A stretch of 51,695 nucleotides of DNA from the NCBI GenBank assembly GCA_016933275.1, contig JAFGBI010000365.1, positions 1 through 51,695 of the forward strand, in the 5' to 3' direction. How positions within the stretch are numbered: the first letter of the stretch is position 1; the number at the start of each line of letters is the position of its first letter. A program made the position numbers and the translations under genes. This document shows positions 1 through 8,516 of this stretch, in pieces. The notes below the pieces were generated by a model. That model ran no database searches. It was not told the DNA's origin and was given only the letters and a program-made list of their open reading frames with translations. Source of the DNA: Polyangiaceae bacterium. Lineage in GTDB: Bacteria > Myxococcota_A > Polyangia > Polyangiales > Polyangiaceae.

Positions 1-2
1 AC

Positions 3-170
3 GTGACGCGCACGACGGACCCTAACCCCCTGTTATCGCAGGGCATTCTGCCTACGGTGTGTGCCTATGCTCCGAAAAGTCGGGCTCAAGCCAGGAGGCC
101 GAAGCCGGATGACAACCTCGACGATATCCGGTCCCAACTCGGACTGCGCCCGAAGGGGGGAGGCCGGTAA
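3..170 (+). CDS. Partial small ORF coupled to the integrase
   Basis: This frame is open from the window edge and ends in a TAA that overlaps the ATG of the recombinase (TAATG at 168-172). It encodes at least 55 residues, ending in a basic Arg/Lys/Gly-rich tail. The stop-start overlap suggests translational coupling, and small genes ahead of integrases often encode excisionase-like or DNA-binding proteins, but nothing here is diagnostic. A 55-codon open frame in high-G+C DNA can occur by chance, so it may be the end of a larger gene or not a gene at all. Confidence 0.35.
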   Translation: MTRTTDPNPLLSQGILPTVCAYAPKSRAQARRPKPDDNLDDIRSQLGLRPKGGGR

Positions 171-1519
171 TGGGGCGACCACCGAGGGGCCACGTCTACT
201 CCGATCACGGTGCCCGGTTCGTGACTTTCAGGATCGAGGAGAAGCCGAAGACCTTCCGACTCGTTCACGCTGCAACGGACGGGGAAGCCGAGGAGGCCAG
301 GCGGGTGATGCTCGATGCCCTCCTTCGGCTTCGGAACCTAGGGAAGGAGGCACAGGCCGAGGCGTTCCTGGGCCAGCTTGCCGCCTCCGATCGGCGACGC
401 AGGACGGGAGTGCTCACGATTCTCGAAGGGGTGCTTCGCGGGACAGAGCACGCGGAACCCCCCGAAGAAGAGGCGGCTGCCGCACCCAAGACTCCGACCA
501 GACCGAAGAGGGCGGTCACGTTCGGGGAGTTCGCCGATCGATGGACGTCAGGGGAACTCGCGGCGGACTTCCGCGGCCGGATCAAGGTCATCGACCACAC
601 CGAGAACAAGCGTCGCCTTCGTGTTCATGTCCTCGACGTGAGCTACAGGGGACAACGGATCGCCGAAGTCCCCCTCGATGAGTTCACGCTCGACCATGCC
701 GAACACATCCTCCGGCAGAAGTCCCTCCCGTCCGGGTCCCTCCGACATGTGGCCCAGATCCTGAACCGCATCTTCCGACTTGCCGTCTACCCTGCCCGGT
801 TGATTGCGCAGTCGCCCTTTCCGAGGGGATGGCTGCCACCCGCCAACCCGGTGAAGGCCCGCTCGTACATGCTGCCGGAGGAGGACCTGCTGGTCCTGAG
901 ATGCGCCGAGATCCCGCTGGTGAAACGGCTCTACATCGGCATGGCGAATCGCGAGGGCACGAGGCGGGGGAACCTGGTCAACCTGGAGTGGAGCTGCCTC
1001 GTCCTGAACGTCGCTGGCGGAGGATTCCTCTCGTTCGACGAGACCAAGAACGGCGAGGACGCCAACTGGGCGCTCGATCCTGGCACGGCCGAAGCACTTC
1101 GGCGGTGGAGGAAGTTGTGTCCATCGAAGCGCTGGGTCTTCCCGGAGCTCGCGGTGCCGACGACCCGCACGCTACCGAGGCTCGACCGGCCCATGTACGT
1201 GAACCACCTCTCTGAGGACCTGCGGGAGTGGCTCCAGGAGTGCGGCGTAGACCGCCCCAAGCTCTATGAGCGCACCGAGGACCGGCTCCCGCTGCGGGCC
1301 CATGACCTCCGAGCCACGTTCGTGACCCTGGCTTTGGCGAACGGCCGCACCGAGACGTGGGTGATGCAGCGTACGGGGCACAAGACCTACGGGATGCTCG
1401 CCCGGTATCGCCGCGATGCACGGACCCTGGAGGAGCTTCGGGTCGGGTGGCTCGCGCCGCTCCACGAGGCCATCCCGGAGCTCGCCAAGCTGACCCAGAA
1501 CACCACCGATGAGCAGTAG
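170..1519 (+). CDS. Tyrosine recombinase / phage-type integrase
   Basis: This 449-residue protein is a site-specific tyrosine recombinase. The N-terminal half (about residues 1-230) would hold the arm-binding and core-binding regions. The catalytic C-terminal domain carries the expected set: Arg at 265/266 in TRRGNLVNL, Lys293 in DETKNG, His378-x-x-Arg381 in AHDLRAT, His404 in TGHKT and the nucleophile Tyr413 in ARYRRD. All catalytic positions are intact, so it is probably active. The start ATG overlaps an upstream stop (TAATG). The gene reads directly towards the 3' end of tRNA-Leu about 120 bp downstream, the classical arrangement of an integrase beside its tRNA attachment site, so the body of the element should extend leftwards out of the window. 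Which kind of element it is (prophage, ICE or other island) cannot be told from here. Confidence 0.93.
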   Translation: MGRPPRGHVYSDHGARFVTFRIEEKPKTFRLVHAATDGEAEEARRVMLDALLRLRNLGKEAQAEAFLGQLAASDRRRRTGVLTILEGVLRGTEHAEPPEEEAAAAPKTPTRPKRAVTFGEFADRWTSGELAADFRGRIKVIDHTENKRRLRVHVLDVSYRGQRIAEVPLDEFTLDHAEHILRQKSLPSGSLRHVAQILNRIFRLAVYPARLIAQSPFPRGWLPPANPVKARSYMLPEEDLLVLRCAEIPLVKRLYIGMANREGTRRGNLVNLEWSCLVLNVAGGGFLSFDETKNGEDANWALDPGTAEALRRWRKLCPSKRWVFPELAVPTTRTLPRLDRPMYVNHLSEDLREWLQECGVDRPKLYERTEDRLPLRAHDLRATFVTLALANGRTETWVMQRTGHKTYGMLARYRRDARTLEELRVGWLAPLHEAIPELAKLTQNTTDEQ

Positions 1520-1529
1520 ATCGTCGGGT

Positions 1530-1564
1530 TAGCCGGCCAATATAACCGGCAGTTTAACCGGCAG
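1530..1564. repeat. Three short phased repeats between integrase and tRNA
   Basis: Two identical 10-mers (TAACCGGCAG at 1543-1552 and 1555-1564) follow a degenerate copy (TAGCCGGCCA at 1530-1539), with starts 12-13 bp apart. They lie between the integrase stop and the tRNA 3' end, where recombinase arm-type or accessory-protein sites are often found. The role is inferred from position only. Confidence 0.45.
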
Positions 1565-1639
1565 CTCCGCGAACGACCCCTCTCCACCCCTCCAAAACGA
1601 CGCCGGCCGAACACGAATCCAGCGTCTTTTCCGCCTCAG

Positions 1640-1721
1640 TGCACGAGAGAGGACTCGAACCTCCACACCTTGCGGTACCGGAACCTAAATCCGGCGCGTC
1701 TGCCAGTTCCGCCACTCGTGC
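1640..1721 (-). tRNA. tRNA-Leu (anticodon UAG)
   Basis: On the minus strand the cloverleaf reads cleanly: acceptor arm GCACGAG paired with CTCGTGC, D-loop with TGGCAGA, an anticodon stem CCGGA/TCCGG with loop TTTAGGT giving anticodon TAG, an extended variable arm as in class II tRNAs, and T-arm GGAGG-TTCGAGT-CCTCT. The discriminator base is A and no CCA is encoded. G at position 37 fits a Leu UAG tRNA. The 3' end faces the tyrosine recombinase, so this gene is the probable attachment site of the element to the left. Confidence 0.95.
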
Positions 1722-1857
1722 GAGCGTCCCGCGTCCGACTCAGCTCGGGGACTAGGTCTGCGGGGGAGCCTAGCGCGCCCGAGCCTGGCTCGGCAACCGC
1801 CCGAACCGTCCGGAGTCCCTCGGCGCCTGCGGATGGTCAGGCGTGGGCCAGGCGCGC

Positions 1858-2337
1858 CTACCGGTCGGGCAACACGCCGTCCGGTGGTGCCGGGATCGTC
1901 GGGTGCTCCTGGATCCCGAGCCACTCCAGCGCCCGCTCGTGGTGCACGAACGCCTTCGCGCGTGCTTCGAGGCCGTCTTCGGCGGCCACGTCGGCAACCA
2001 CGGCGGCGACCGCCAACGACGGGCCCGTGCCGGTCAGAATCGCCCACTTGCGGGGCGCCAAGGGCCCGATGAGCACGTCGGTCACCAGTTCCTCGATGTC
2101 GCCCAGGAGCAGTCCCGTGAGGTCCCCACCGACGACATTCCAGAGGACGCGCTCGGCGATACCGAGGTCGATCGCCCTCTCGAGAGCCTCTTTCAGCTGG
2201 CGATAGGTCACCTTCCCGCGCACCTGATAGACGACGAGATCTTGGCGCGGATCGCGCGCACAACTCACCTCCCCGTCGGGGGCGCGAAGGTGGATCCGAG
2301 CGAGTGGCGCCGGCGGAAACGGGTCGTCGTGGGCCAC
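1858..2337 (-). CDS. STAS/SpoIIAA-like domain protein
   Basis: This 159-residue protein starts at a GTG. It has the look of a SpoIIAA/STAS-like alpha/beta domain: a strand DLVVYQVRGKVTY, a helix LKEALERAIDLG, then VLWNVVGG, a helix, and KWAILTGTG. Such small proteins act in regulation or membrane-associated binding, and no enzymatic motif is visible. Neighbours are the tRNA on one side and the start of the truncated GH5 frame on the other strand. The family call is from fold-like pattern only, so the specific function is unknown. Confidence 0.6.
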   Translation of the reverse strand: MAHDDPFPPAPLARIHLRAPDGEVSCARDPRQDLVVYQVRGKVTYRQLKEALERAIDLGIAERVLWNVVGGDLTGLLLGDIEELVTDVLIGPLAPRKWAILTGTGPSLAVAAVVADVAAEDGLEARAKAFVHHERALEWLGIQEHPTIPAPPDGVLPDR

Positions 2338-2996
2338 GTAGACTGAGTCATGATGTGCCGCGCAGTCCAGCGGATCAACTGGCGGGATTCGTCGGGGCGA
2401 GGCCGGCGCTCGCGCCCCGGACTGGAGCAGGTGTCGTTCGTCCTGCCATCAGCGCCGTCGCCGCGAGCCCGAACGCTCGTCGCTTGCTCGGGTGGGACGT
2501 GATCAACGAGCCGGAGTGGGCGGTGGCAGCGACCGGCACAGCCCCTGGCGGGCAGGATTTCTCGCCGAACTCGGAGCTCACGGCGGTTTCGCTCGCGGAC
2601 ATGACGGCGCTCATCACCGAGTCGATCGCGGTGTTGCGTGAAGAGACCCCGGACGCGCTCACCAGCGTCAGCTGGGCCGCCGCCAAGTGGTCGTGGGCCT
2701 TCACGGACGTGGACGTCGATTTCCAACAGCCTCACATCTATGCGTGGGTCAATGACTACTGGCCCTACACCTCGACGCCCGCCGAGCTCGGGTACCCGGG
2801 GAAGCCCGTCGTCATGGGCGAGTTCCACCTGATGCAGATGCCGTTCGAGTCCAACGACACCTTCGGCGAGATCCTGAGCTCGTGGTGGGAGACCGGCTAC
2901 GCCGGTGCCTGGTCGTGGCAGTTCATCGAGCAGCAGGCTAGCCTCGGCCTCATTCAGGCCTTCGCGGACGAGAAGGGTTGTCCGGCAGGGTTCTGA
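2304..2996 (+). pseudogene. 5'-truncated GH5-type glycoside hydrolase
   Basis: The C-terminal half of a TIM-barrel family 5 glycosidase (cellulase/mannanase clan) is clear from about nucleotide 2440 onwards: GWDVINEPEW holds the acid/base Glu of the Asn-Glu-Pro motif, QPHIYAW fits the next barrel strand, and VMGEFH holds the nucleophile Glu, followed by AGAWSWQF near the end. The first four or so barrel strands and any signal peptide are missing. The frame upstream of about 2440 looks like arbitrary translation and overlaps the 5' end of the minus-strand STAS-like gene. I read this as a remnant left by deletion or rearrangement near the tRNA/integrase junction, not as a functional enzyme. The stop is TGA at 2994-2996. 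Confidence 0.7.
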
Positions 2997-3661
2997 CGGT
3001 TCGCGTCGTGGGGGTGGCCGCCGCCGCAGCGCTCGCCATCGGGATCGCGATCGCGCTGCGACCTACCCCTGACCCACCGGCGAGGCCCGGGGTTTCCGGG
3101 AGCCGCGAGGTCAGCAAGGCGGTCGCGGAGCGCTCGGTCGACGGGCGCCACGACGGAGGGGAGCCGGTCGCCACGGGACGGCTCGCGGAGGGCTCTGGGC
3201 CGCCTTTCGGGAGCGAGGACGACTACCTCCGGGAGCTCACGCGTCTCAACCGGACCGACAAACGGCGCGCACTCGACCTCGTCCGCCAGGGCGAGCAGTG
3301 GTACTCGGCGCGAGGGGTGAGAGCCGAGGCGCGCCAGGCCATGGGCATCACGTTGTTGGTCGATGTGGGAGAGATGGAGGAAGCGCGGACCTGGACCCGG
3401 CGATCCATCGCAACGCACCCAACTAGCAGCTATCGCCCGCTCGTGCAGCGGGGTGACCGGGATCCACCCGCGGCCGAGCGGAGCCGGCGAAAAATCGTCG
3501 GCGCGGGAGAACGTTTGGACGCCACCAACCCTCCGGGACCAGTCACTTCGGGCGCGCCGGGCGCGCCGGGGACGCCCTCGCCCCGTCACTCCAGGGTGAC
3601 GACACTGCTCACTTCGCGTAGCCGCGCGGAGAGGACCAGCGCGGCGCCACGTAGACTTTGA
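2978..3661 (+). CDS. Hypothetical membrane-anchored protein, helical repeat
   Basis: Starting at TTG 2978 gives a short basic N-terminus followed by a hydrophobic Ala-rich segment (about residues 10-28), as in a signal anchor, then a Pro/Gly-rich linker and a helical stretch (about residues 78-145, EDDYLRELTRLNRTDKR onwards, including QGEQWYSARGVRAEARQAMG) resembling a TPR-like helix-turn-helix. After about residue 150 the sequence becomes Pro/Gly/Arg-rich and overlaps the 3' end of the convergent LysM gene by about 50 bp. That tail may not be real, or a frameshift may have moved the true end. A GTG at 3008 is an alternative start but drops the basic residues. I recognise no family. Confidence 0.5.
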   Translation: MSGRVLTVRVVGVAAAAALAIGIAIALRPTPDPPARPGVSGSREVSKAVAERSVDGRHDGGEPVATGRLAEGSGPPFGSEDDYLRELTRLNRTDKRRALDLVRQGEQWYSARGVRAEARQAMGITLLVDVGEMEEARTWTRRSIATHPTSSYRPLVQRGDRDPPAAERSRRKIVGAGERLDATNPPGPVTSGAPGAPGTPSPRHSRVTTLLTSRSRAERTSAAPRRL

Positions 3662-4841
3662 GCACATCCTTGTAGAGGCCGATGTGAGCGCAGTGATCCA
3701 TCTGGTCGTTGCCGCGAAATCCGCGCACATGGAAGTCACCACGATCGAAACGCGAGATGAGCTCGAGACCCCAGGGATCGCCCGCGCGGGGGCGCGCCGC
3801 CGAGGGACGACCCCCCAGCCGCTGGATGAGGTAGTTGGCCGTCTCGGTAGTGGACGCGTACCCGGGCGGGATGATCGAGGAGTGGCTCACGAACATGAAC
3901 GTCTCTCCCCCGCGCGCCCGCCGCGCGAAATCGACGAACGGCGCGAGCTGGATGGCTCGCAGGGAGTCCCGGTCGTAGCCCGCATGGAGTCCGTCCAGCA
4001 ACACGACCGTGTCGACCCGCGCGGCCCATTTCGGGTGGCGGAGGATCTCGCCGACGGCGCCGTAGCCCGCGCTCCAAGCGCTCAATCCGATCTTGCGAGC
4101 CCGCGCTGCCTTCAGACCGTTCTTCTCCGCCACCGCCCGCTCGACGCTGGCCAGGAGCTCGCCGAACGCCGCGGCGCTGCGAAAGCTCGCCTCGTAGGGC
4201 CCGGAGCCGATGCCGAGATCGATGCCGACGAGGACCGCACCCCGCTGGATCCTCACCCACTCCTTCCGCACCGGCTCGTGGCCGTGGAAGTGGAACATCA
4301 CGTCGAACCGACCATTGCTCACGCCCCCACGGTGCGGCGTGATCATCTGGCCCATGGTGGGGGCCCGGCTCCAGTGGTCGTAGACACCCCACCCGGGATC
4401 CGGGCTCAGGCAGGGATTGATCCCACCCCGCTCCGCGGATGTCTTCTGGGTCTGGGTGGACGGGCCCGGCTTGGCGAGCACCCAGTTCCGCGGCCGCTCG
4501 GCGCTGCCGTCGGCTGAAGGCGGGGACTCGCCCCGATCGCCCTCGGCGGCTGGCGGGTGGCTCGGCTTCTCGCCGGGGGCTGGCACCAGCAGGACTTGGC
4601 CGGGCTTGATGGGGGCATCCTCGCTGATCCCGTTTTTCGCGCAGAGGGCGTCGACCGTCACCCCATAGCGCCGGGCGATCCCCCACAACGATTGTCCGGA
4701 TTCGACCCGATGCTCCTTCTTCGGCGCCGCGTGGGCGATCGGACCGGCGGCAGAACCAATGCCGAGAAGGAGCGCGCCCGCCAGGAGCGCCAGACAGGAT
4801 GGGCGCAGCCAACGCCCCCTCGAGCCTGGTCTGCGGGTCAT
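3609..4841 (-). CDS. Exported LysM protein with alpha/beta-hydrolase-like domain
   Basis: This 410-residue protein starts at the ATG that gives a basic N-terminus and a hydrophobic signal segment ending near AHA. It is followed by one LysM domain (about residues 45-90: HRVESGQSLWGIARRYGVTV, DALCAKNGIS, IKPGQVLLVP), which binds peptidoglycan GlcNAc chains, a Pro/Ser-rich linker, then a domain of about 270 residues. That domain has FHFHGH near its start and GLSAWSAGYGA, which resembles the nucleophile elbow of serine hydrolases with Ser flanked by small residues, and LLDGLHAGYD after the next strand. A periplasmic esterase or peptidase that docks on the wall fits, but the catalytic triad is inferred. 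It lies 86 bp downstream of aguA and may be co-transcribed with it. Confidence 0.8.
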   Translation of the reverse strand: MTRRPGSRGRWLRPSCLALLAGALLLGIGSAAGPIAHAAPKKEHRVESGQSLWGIARRYGVTVDALCAKNGISEDAPIKPGQVLLVPAPGEKPSHPPAAEGDRGESPPSADGSAERPRNWVLAKPGPSTQTQKTSAERGGINPCLSPDPGWGVYDHWSRAPTMGQMITPHRGGVSNGRFDVMFHFHGHEPVRKEWVRIQRGAVLVGIDLGIGSGPYEASFRSAAAFGELLASVERAVAEKNGLKAARARKIGLSAWSAGYGAVGEILRHPKWAARVDTVVLLDGLHAGYDRDSLRAIQLAPFVDFARRARGGETFMFVSHSSIIPPGYASTTETANYLIQRLGGRPSAARPRAGDPWGLELISRFDRGDFHVRGFRGNDQMDHCAHIGLYKDVLKVYVAPRWSSPRGYAK

Positions 4842-4927
4842 GGACGACTGCTCGCCGGACACGGGAACATTGCTTGTCACGTGCCAGAGCCCGGTGCAAA
4901 CGGGCAAGTTTCGGGCCCGAGCCGTGG

Positions 4928-6070
4928 TCAGCGGCGCCGACGCCGGGGAACGCCGACCGGCTCTTGCTGGGTGCTGCAGTGCAGGGTTCCCAGGCCGAGA
5001 ACCAGATCCACGGCGTGGATCCCGACCACCGTGCGGTCGGGGAAGAGCTCTGCCAGGATGCCGAGCGCGACCCGATCCTGGGGATCGTTGAAGGTCGGCA
5101 CCACGACCACGGCGTTGCCGATGTAGAAATTCGCGTAGCTTGCGGGGAGTCGCTCGTGGCCGAAGCGGATCGGAGCGGGCATGGGCAGCGGGATCACCTC
5201 GAGGCGTCGCCCGGCCGCGTCCCGTGCCGAGCCCAGCACCTCGGCGGCGCGGCACAGCAGGAGGTGATTGACGTCGGCCGCCCGCGGCTCCTGGGCCAGA
5301 AGGACCCGACCGGGACCCACGAACCGCACGAAATCGTCCACGTGGCCGGAGGTGTCGTCACCTGCGATCCCCTCGTCGAGCCAGATCACCCGCGCTACCC
5401 CGAGCTGCTCGGCGAAGACGCGCTCGGTTCCGGCTGCCCCGAGGTGGGGATTGCGGGCAAAGGGGCCCGTGAGCAGGCACGCCCGCGTGGCGAGCAGGGT
5501 GCCCTCTCCGTCGACGTCGATCGCACCACCCTCCAGCACCACCCGGCGCTGCTCACCTGCGTTCTCGACGGTGGGCTGGTAGGTGGGCACTCCGAGCCAC
5601 CGAGCGGCGAGGTGCCCGACCGCCTCGTCCTTGCGGTGGTTCGTATAGCGATTCCAGCCGTTGAATCGCCATTTGATCGCGGCGAGGGCCGGTGCTTCGC
5701 CGCTCGGTGCGGGATGTGGGTCACTCGCCCGCCGCGTGGTGACGAAGGTGGGAAGGCTATCACGAACCCAGGTGCGGTTCACCGCAGCGTGGACGAAGTC
5801 CACCTCGTCGAGCGAGGCCCCGGCCTTGCGCAGCAGGCCCGCGACGCGTGCCTCGGCGTCCGTGTGCGGCACGAGGAGGTGGACCACCTCGCCCCGTTGG
5901 AGCCACCGGGTGAGCTCCGCGAACACCCAGGGGATGGCTCCTCCCTTGCCGGGCCAGTCCGCCGTTGACCAGGGCCAAGCCAGCCACGTCGCAGCGTGAG
6001 GCTCCCACTCCGCGGGCATCCGGTAGCCGAGCGACGCGGGGACGCCCAAGGGTGGCGACGAACCGGTCAT
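4928..6070 (-). CDS. aguA: Agmatine deiminase
   Basis: This 380-residue cytosolic enzyme would convert agmatine to N-carbamoylputrescine plus ammonia, the first step of the two-step route to putrescine. It has the features of the guanidine-modifying penta-bladed fold: MPAEWEPHAATWLAWPW at the N-terminus, WVRDSLPTF, EGGAIDVDGEGT, DDTSGHVDDFVRF with catalytic Asp/His, YANFYIGNAVVVVP, and the nucleophile Cys365 in LHCSTQQEPVG near the C-terminus. The ATG overlaps the aguB stop by 4 bp (ATGA at 6067-6070 on the minus strand), showing coupling. The length is normal for the family. Confidence 0.96.
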   Translation of the reverse strand: MTGSSPPLGVPASLGYRMPAEWEPHAATWLAWPWSTADWPGKGGAIPWVFAELTRWLQRGEVVHLLVPHTDAEARVAGLLRKAGASLDEVDFVHAAVNRTWVRDSLPTFVTTRRASDPHPAPSGEAPALAAIKWRFNGWNRYTNHRKDEAVGHLAARWLGVPTYQPTVENAGEQRRVVLEGGAIDVDGEGTLLATRACLLTGPFARNPHLGAAGTERVFAEQLGVARVIWLDEGIAGDDTSGHVDDFVRFVGPGRVLLAQEPRAADVNHLLLCRAAEVLGSARDAAGRRLEVIPLPMPAPIRFGHERLPASYANFYIGNAVVVVPTFNDPQDRVALGILAELFPDRTVVGIHAVDLVLGLGTLHCSTQQEPVGVPRRRRR

Positions 6071-6957
6071 CCCGGGTCCTTCCCCAGCCAACGTGCCGTT
6101 AGGTCCCCGTAGGCGTCGACCCGCCGATCGCGGAAGAACGGCCACCACCGGCGCACGGCGTCGATGCGGTCGAGATCGAGCTCGGCCACGAGCACCTCCT
6201 CGGCTTCTCCCGCCTCCGCGAGCACGATCCCCTGAGGATCGCACACGAAGGAGTGACCCCAGAACTCGATCCCACCCGCGGAGCTGGGCTCGAAACCGAC
6301 GCGGTTGGCGCACACCACGAAGACCCCGTTCGCGATCGCGTGGGCACGCTGGATCGTTCGCCAGGCGTCGAGCTGAGTGGCGCCCTCTTGGGCCTTTTCG
6401 CAGGGCATCCACCCGATCGCGGTGGGATAGGCGATGACCTCTGCCCCCTTCATGGCAGCGAGCCGGGCGGCCTCCGGGAACCACTGATCCCAGCAGATGA
6501 GGGTGCCGAGCGAGCCGAACGGCGTCGAACAGGCGAGGACCCCGAGATCGCCAGGCGCAAAGTAGAACTTCTCGAAAAACTGGGGATCGTCCGGGATGTG
6601 GAGCTTCCGATACTGGCCCAGGGTTTCGCCCTGGGGACCGAGCACGACGAGGCTGTTGTGGTAGAGGCCGGGCGCGCGCCGCTCGAACAGCGGCACCACG
6701 AGCACCACCTCGCACTCGGCGGCGAGAGCACTCATCGCGATCGTCGTCGGACCGGGGATCGTTTCGGCCCGGATGAACTGCTCGGGATCCTCGGTCTGGC
6801 AGAAGTAGGGCGAGGTGAAAAGCTCACCGAGCACCACCAGCCGAGCGCCGCGGGCTCGTGCCTGGCGCACACCGTCTGCGGTCGCGCGGAGGTTCTCCTC
6901 GCGGTCTGCGCTCACCGCGCGCTGCACGATCCCGACGCCGAGGAGGGAGGCTGCCAT
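6067..6957 (-). CDS. aguB: N-carbamoylputrescine amidase
   Basis: This 296-residue nitrilase-superfamily amidase would hydrolyse N-carbamoylputrescine to putrescine, CO2 and ammonia. The catalytic triad is visible: Glu in VVLGELFTSPYF, Lys in YRKLHIPDDP, and Cys in TLICWDQWFPEAAR. The family-typical segment YHNSLVVLGPQGE and the late RDRRVDAYGDL are present. The ATG at 6957 gives the usual short N-terminus; an in-frame ATG at 6996 would add 13 residues. It is the first gene of an overlapping pair with aguA and sits 91 bp downstream of the flippase-like gene on the same strand. Confidence 0.96.
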   Translation of the reverse strand: MAASLLGVGIVQRAVSADREENLRATADGVRQARARGARLVVLGELFTSPYFCQTEDPEQFIRAETIPGPTTIAMSALAAECEVVLVVPLFERRAPGLYHNSLVVLGPQGETLGQYRKLHIPDDPQFFEKFYFAPGDLGVLACSTPFGSLGTLICWDQWFPEAARLAAMKGAEVIAYPTAIGWMPCEKAQEGATQLDAWRTIQRAHAIANGVFVVCANRVGFEPSSAGGIEFWGHSFVCDPQGIVLAEAGEAEEVLVAELDLDRIDAVRRWWPFFRDRRVDAYGDLTARWLGKDPG

Positions 6958-7048
6958 GGTTTCCGGCGAGGGTAGCACTGGCGCGGCGCGCGCCATCGCG
7001 ATTTGGCACCGCCCGGGACCGGAGCCATCGCGCCAAGGATCGCCGAGG

Positions 7049-8143
7049 TCAATCCCCGGTGCCAAGGGTGGCGGCTGGCGTGCGCGACTCCAGGGCCAGG
7101 GCGATGCCGGCACAGACGAGGGCAATCACCATCTGCAGGACGTACATGAGGAATACCGCCGCTGCTCCAGGACCCTTCACGACCTCCGGCGGCACGTACA
7201 TCGCGAGCCCGGCGTAGAGGGAGAGCTGGAAGGTGCCGAAGAACCCTGGCACGTTCGGCACCAGAAAGCCGAGCGCCAGAACACCAAGCACCGCCGCACC
7301 TTGCGCCAGCGTCAGCGTGTCCACGCCGGTACCCCACACCAACACCCAGACGCTCGCAACGTTGATGCCCCAGTAGGCCAGGGTGGTGCCCAGGAAGGGC
7401 AGCGAGTAGCGGGTTTTGGGCAAGAACCCGAGGCCCGAGGCGAGCCGTTCGAGCACGCCAGCCGCGTGGTCGGCGAGGCGCTCGGAGATCACGCCGAGGC
7501 ACCGGTGTAGCATGAGAGTGACCCACTCCCGTCGCCAGTAGAAGAGCCCCATCGCCAGGAACAGCGCGGCGAACAGGGCGAGGGCGGAGTAGGCGGCGCC
7601 CGGAACGACGCTGACCGGAACGTTCAGATCGCCGATGCGATCGGGCAGCACGGGCAACGGGTCCGCGACCTGCAGCGCGACGAAGAGCAAGAGGCTCAGC
7701 ACCAAACCGTCGATCACCCGCTCTGCCCCGGAGATACCGGATGCCGCCCACCACGAGACGCGCGCCTTTCGATGCAAGAGGGACGGACGAACGAGCTCGC
7801 CGAGGCGAAACGGCAGGACGATGGTCGCGCCGTAGAAGATGTAAGAAATCCTCAGGATCCTGGGGATACCCACAGGCTGGATGGGCAAGAGGAGCCAGTG
7901 CCACCGAACGGCGCGCAAGAGCAGGGTCGTGAGGTAGAGCAGGAGGTAGATGGGGAGGGTCCACCAGGCCACCTCGGCGAAGCAGCCGGCCTCGGGCACG
8001 ACGGGCAGCGCGCCCTCGTGGAGCGCCCAGGCCGATCCACCGGCGATAGCGAAGGAGACGACGCCGGGCAGGATGAAGCGGTGCCAACCCCGCTCGCGCG
8101 GCGGTTCATCGTCCGGAGGGGAAACGGGGGCCGGATCCGGCAT
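7049..8143 (-). CDS. Flippase-like membrane protein (LPG synthase TM family)
   Basis: This 364-residue integral membrane protein has about eight hydrophobic segments and the hallmarks of the UPF0104 / lysylphosphatidylglycerol-synthase transmembrane family: LRAVRWHWLL after TM2, FRLGELVRPSLLHRK, an ERVIDGL helix, and the late VPNVPGFFGTFQLSLYAGL, equivalent to the conserved Pro-Gly-x-x-Gly motif. Members move or handle lipids and lipid-linked sugars; the soluble aminoacyl-transferase domain of MprF is absent. The start at ATG 8143 keeps a short basic cytoplasmic tail before TM1. A second member of the family lies at 11737-12759. Substrate unknown. Confidence 0.85.
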   Translation of the reverse strand: MPDPAPVSPPDDEPPRERGWHRFILPGVVSFAIAGGSAWALHEGALPVVPEAGCFAEVAWWTLPIYLLLYLTTLLLRAVRWHWLLLPIQPVGIPRILRISYIFYGATIVLPFRLGELVRPSLLHRKARVSWWAASGISGAERVIDGLVLSLLLFVALQVADPLPVLPDRIGDLNVPVSVVPGAAYSALALFAALFLAMGLFYWRREWVTLMLHRCLGVISERLADHAAGVLERLASGLGFLPKTRYSLPFLGTTLAYWGINVASVWVLVWGTGVDTLTLAQGAAVLGVLALGFLVPNVPGFFGTFQLSLYAGLAMYVPPEVVKGPGAAAVFLMYVLQMVIALVCAGIALALESRTPAATLGTGD

Positions 8144-8516
8144 CGCACACCACGGGAATAGACGGCACGAGCGCCGACGATCTGCCCGCCCTCGCGAGGA
8201 CAGGCGGGGCAGTCTTGCCCGCTCTGGATCGCGAGGGCAAGCCCCCAACGGAGCATTGCTTCCGCGGACGCCCGGGGCCGTGGTATTCCCCCTCCGCCGG
8301 CCGCGTCCCACCGGCGGGACGTACCCGCAGCGGGTTCGGGCGCATGCACCACCCTGGGAATCACCAGACTCCGATCGTCGCGCGGGCGCCGCTGCAGGAC
8401 CCCACCCGGATCGCCCTCGCCGAGGCGAAGCGCTGGGCGCCGGGACGTCACGCGACCGACGGGACCCCGGGCGCCGCGACACCGCCGGCTCCCGGTACCA
8501 ACCGGAAAGGTTCACC
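8144..8516. promoter_or_regulatory. Divergent intergenic region, 373 bp
   Basis: This non-coding stretch separates the minus-strand flippase/agu genes from the plus-strand membrane protein, so it should hold two promoters. It contains a 10-bp palindrome CCTCGCGAGG at 8190-8199 and a 7-bp inverted repeat CTTGCCC/GGGCAAG (8214-8220 and 8235-8241). A clear Shine-Dalgarno GGAAAGG at 8504-8510 precedes the GTG at 8517. I see no convincing -35/-10 pair. Confidence 0.4.
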
